Source: Chloroflexota bacterium (lineage in GTDB: Bacteria; Chloroflexota; Dormibacteria; Dormibacterales; Dormibacteraceae). Taken from it: DNA of 7,459 bases. The stretch lies in assembly GCA_005888075.1 (NCBI GenBank), contig VBKD01000050.1:1-7459 (forward strand), in the 5' to 3' direction. Shown here piece after piece: positions 5,892 through 7,459 of the stretch (the first letter of the stretch is position 1; every line of letters starts with the position of its first letter). The notes beneath the pieces are model-generated. The model did not search any database. It had not been told where the DNA came from and saw only the letters and a program-made list of their open reading frames with translations. A program made the position numbers and the translations under genes.

Positions 5892-7459
5892 CTGCTCGGC
5901 GTCCTTGCGAGCCGTCGCAAAGTTGAGCGCTCTGATCGCCTGACGGACCTCTCCCACACGCGCGGCTGCTGCGCTGAGCTCGTCTACCCCAAGGCCGATG
6001 AGGATCGGCATCGCCACCGCATCCGAGGCGGCCTCGCCGCAGACATCGACAACGATGCGTGCGGCACGTGCGGCGCGCGTGGTGGCATCGATCAGGCGCA
6101 GCACACGGACGTCGGTGACAGGCGCGCTCTTCGATCGTTCGCGGTCAAGACCCAGAACCAGCTGGGTCAGGTCGTTTGTGCCGATGCTGAAAAAGTCGGA
6201 TTGAGTCGCTATCTCTGCCGCATGCAACGCGGCTTCCGGCGTCTCGATCATCGAGCCGAGCACCGGCGAAGCGCGGCCTTCGGCGAGGACCGAGTCCAGC
6301 ATCGAACGCACCGCGCGCAATTGTTCTGGGCTCGTCACCATCGGCACGAGCAGCCTGAGCTTGACGTTACGTCCGGCTTCGACGATGGCGGCAAGTTGAG
6401 TCCTCAATTCATCCGGATATCCGAGCAGCAGCTCGATACCACGTGCCGTGACGCCCCGTAAAAACGGGGGCGTCTTGTCCCCCCCGAAATCGAAGAGCCG
6501 AACCGTCGCCGTCATGCTTGGTAGCTGCGCGAATATCGGCTTCAGAAAGTTGACCTGCTGCTCGAACGATGGCCATGCGGACGCGTCGAGAAAGAGCAGC
6601 TCGGTGCGCAGAAGGCCAATGCCTTCAGCGCCCTGAGCGAGTCCCTCTACCGTCTCGGCGACGGTGGACGAGTTCGCGAGCACGCAAACCCGATGACCGT
6701 CCTTGGTCACTGCGGCCTGCAGCCTGTCCGCGACGGCTCTCTGCCTCGCGAGTCGCCTCCGCTCGGCCTCGGCGCGGGCCGCGGTGACGCGCCCCGCCTC
6801 CGGGTGTTGCACGAGCAATCCTTGGTCGCCGTCGAGAACGACCTCTTCCCCGCTCTCCACGTCGAGCAGCGACGGACCCAAACCGACCACCATCGGCACG
6901 CCGAGCGACCGCGCGACGATGGCGGCGTGCGCGGTGACGCCTCCGCCTGCCAGCGCTATGCCCGTGGCGCCGAGCTCGGCCACATCGGCGGGACCCAGCG
7001 TGCCGGCGACCAGAACGCCGCCGGTTGCACCGGTCTGCACGCCCGCTGCTCGAGCCGCGGCGCGCCGGCCCAGGCTTCGCAGATCGTCCGCCCGCTGGGA
7101 GAGCATCGGGTCCGGCAGCAGGGCCAGCTCAGCGGCGAAGTGGTCGGCCGCCTGGCGAAGCGCGTCAGGAGCGGGAAGTCCACCATCGGTGATGAGCGAG
7201 TCCACACGCGAGACCAGGCCGGGATCGCCAGCCATCAAAACGCCGGTCTCGACGATGTCTGCCTCGTCCTTCCGGCCGGCCTCGCGCAGCCGCGAGGCGA
7301 TGGCGTCCAGCTCAGTCGCCGCGAGCTCTAGGGCGCCGTGCGCAACCTCGATCTCGTGCGGGCGCTCAGCCGGCAGAATGACCCTTCCATCGCGCCCGGA
7401 CACGCGCTCGAGCACGACTGCTTTGCCGACCGTCACCCCCGGGGCGGCGCCGACCCCTC
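5850..7459 (-). CDS. ptsI: PTS enzyme I, phosphoenolpyruvate-protein phosphotransferase (N-terminus beyond the right edge)
   Basis: Enzyme I autophosphorylates from PEP and passes the phosphate to HPr. Numbering from the Val/GTG codon at 7436, the phosphohistidine is His170 in GGGVTAHAAIVARSLGVP (codon 6929-6927). The PEP-binding barrel follows, with GIGLLRTELLF (273-283), VRLFDFGGDKTPPFL (312-326), GSMIETPEAALHA (394-406), FFSIGTNDLTQLVLGLDRE (415-433) and catalytic Cys466 in VDVCGEAASD (codon 6041-6039). All main catalytic positions are present. The GTG at 7436 is in frame and could be read as the start, but the codons upstream of it to the edge encode GVGAAPG. This is the conserved enzyme I opening (compare ILASPG in E. 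coli), so translation starts outside the window and the gene is 5'-truncated. The loop between the GGDK motif and the next PEP-site arginine is about 7 residues shorter than in E. coli. It converges on ptsH with a 42-base overlap. Confidence 0.95.
   Translation of the reverse strand, partial: GVGAAPGVTVGKAVVLERVSGRDGRVILPAERPHEIEVAHGALELAATELDAIASRLREAGRKDEADIVETGVLMAGDPGLVSRVDSLITDGGLPAPDALRQAADHFAAELALLPDPMLSQRADDLRSLGRRAAARAAGVQTGATGGVLVAGTLGPADVAELGATGIALAGGGVTAHAAIVARSLGVPMVVGLGPSLLDVESGEEVVLDGDQGLLVQHPEAGRVTAARAEAERRRLARQRAVADRLQAAVTKDGHRVCVLANSSTVAETVEGLAQGAEGIGLLRTELLFLDASAWPSFEQQVNFLKPIFAQLPSMTATVRLFDFGGDKTPPFLRGVTARGIELLLGYPDELRTQLAAIVEAGRNVKLRLLVPMVTSPEQLRAVRSMLDSVLAEGRASPVLGSMIETPEAALHAAEIATQSDFFSIGTNDLTQLVLGLDRERSKSAPVTDVRVLRLIDATTRAARAARIVVDVCGEAASDAVAMPILIGLGVDELSAAAARVGEVRQAIRALNFATARKDAEQLLAEGSHAGGESF
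6450..6474. repeat. Strong hairpin inside the enzyme I gene
   Basis: GACGCCCCGT (6450-6459) is followed by an AAAA loop (6460-6463) and ACGGGGGCGTC (6464-6474), giving a 10-bp GC-rich stem with one bulged G. It lies within the coding sequence of ptsI, where the leftward strand encodes the TPPFLRGV segment and uses a TTA codon, rare in this GC-rich context. No T-run follows on either strand, so it is not a standard intrinsic terminator. It could pause antisense transcripts from ptsH or be an accident of the Pro/Arg/Gly codons. Confidence 0.5.

Noticed and set aside
5885..5898. Small hairpin after the ptsH stop codon as a terminator
   Set aside because: The stem is only about 5 bp including a G-U pair, there is no T-run, and it lies inside or beside the enzyme I coding sequence.
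6693..7331. Rightward open frame of 212 codons opposite enzyme I
   Set aside because: It lies opposite the enzyme I N-terminal and phosphohistidine domains and shows no domain signature.

Overview
The window is a GC-rich, densely packed bacterial segment with eight complete or nearly complete protein genes, one further gene cut by the left edge, and no RNA genes, insertion sequences or CRISPR arrays that I can see. Several genes start with GTG or TTG, and some lack a Shine-Dalgarno sequence and sit just behind a TANNNT-like box, as leaderless genes do. Together with an ACT-DUF5612-type protein (a family known mainly from archaea and some deep bacterial lineages), this suggests an uncultured GC-rich lineage such as Chloroflexota, Dormibacterota or a deep actinobacterium. 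That placement is an inference of low confidence.

Left part (1-3648): a predicted peptide-synthesis and processing cassette. A transglutaminase-like protein reads leftwards out of the window from about 375. Divergent from it is a tight rightward operon with overlapping ends: a circularly permuted ATP-grasp protein (415-1884), an alpha-E protein (1877-2842) and a second transglutaminase-like protein with an intact Cys-His-Asp triad (2839-3648). Comparative genomics predicts that such trios (COG2308, COG2307, COG1305) form amide bonds on an unknown peptide and then cleave or cross-link it. The product is unknown.

Middle part (3664-5162): two leftward genes, convergent with the cassette. An IclR-family regulator (5162-4356) is followed after 26 bases by an ACT-domain protein with a Rossmann-like second half (4329-3664).

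Right part (5163-7459): phosphotransfer genes. An 89-base divergent promoter region separates the IclR gene from a rightward pair. This pair is the EIIA-type phosphotransfer subunit of dihydroxyacetone kinase (DhaM, 5252-5638) and an HPr (5622-5891), overlapping by 17 bases. Convergent with it, overlapping by 42 bases, is PTS enzyme I (5850 to beyond 7459), whose true N-terminus lies outside the window. Phosphate should pass from PEP to enzyme I, to HPr, to DhaM and on to a DhaL-ADP subunit. DhaK and DhaL are not in the window. In E. coli, EIIA, HPr and an EI-like part are fused in one DhaM; here they are separate genes. The IclR protein is the obvious candidate regulator of this pathway.
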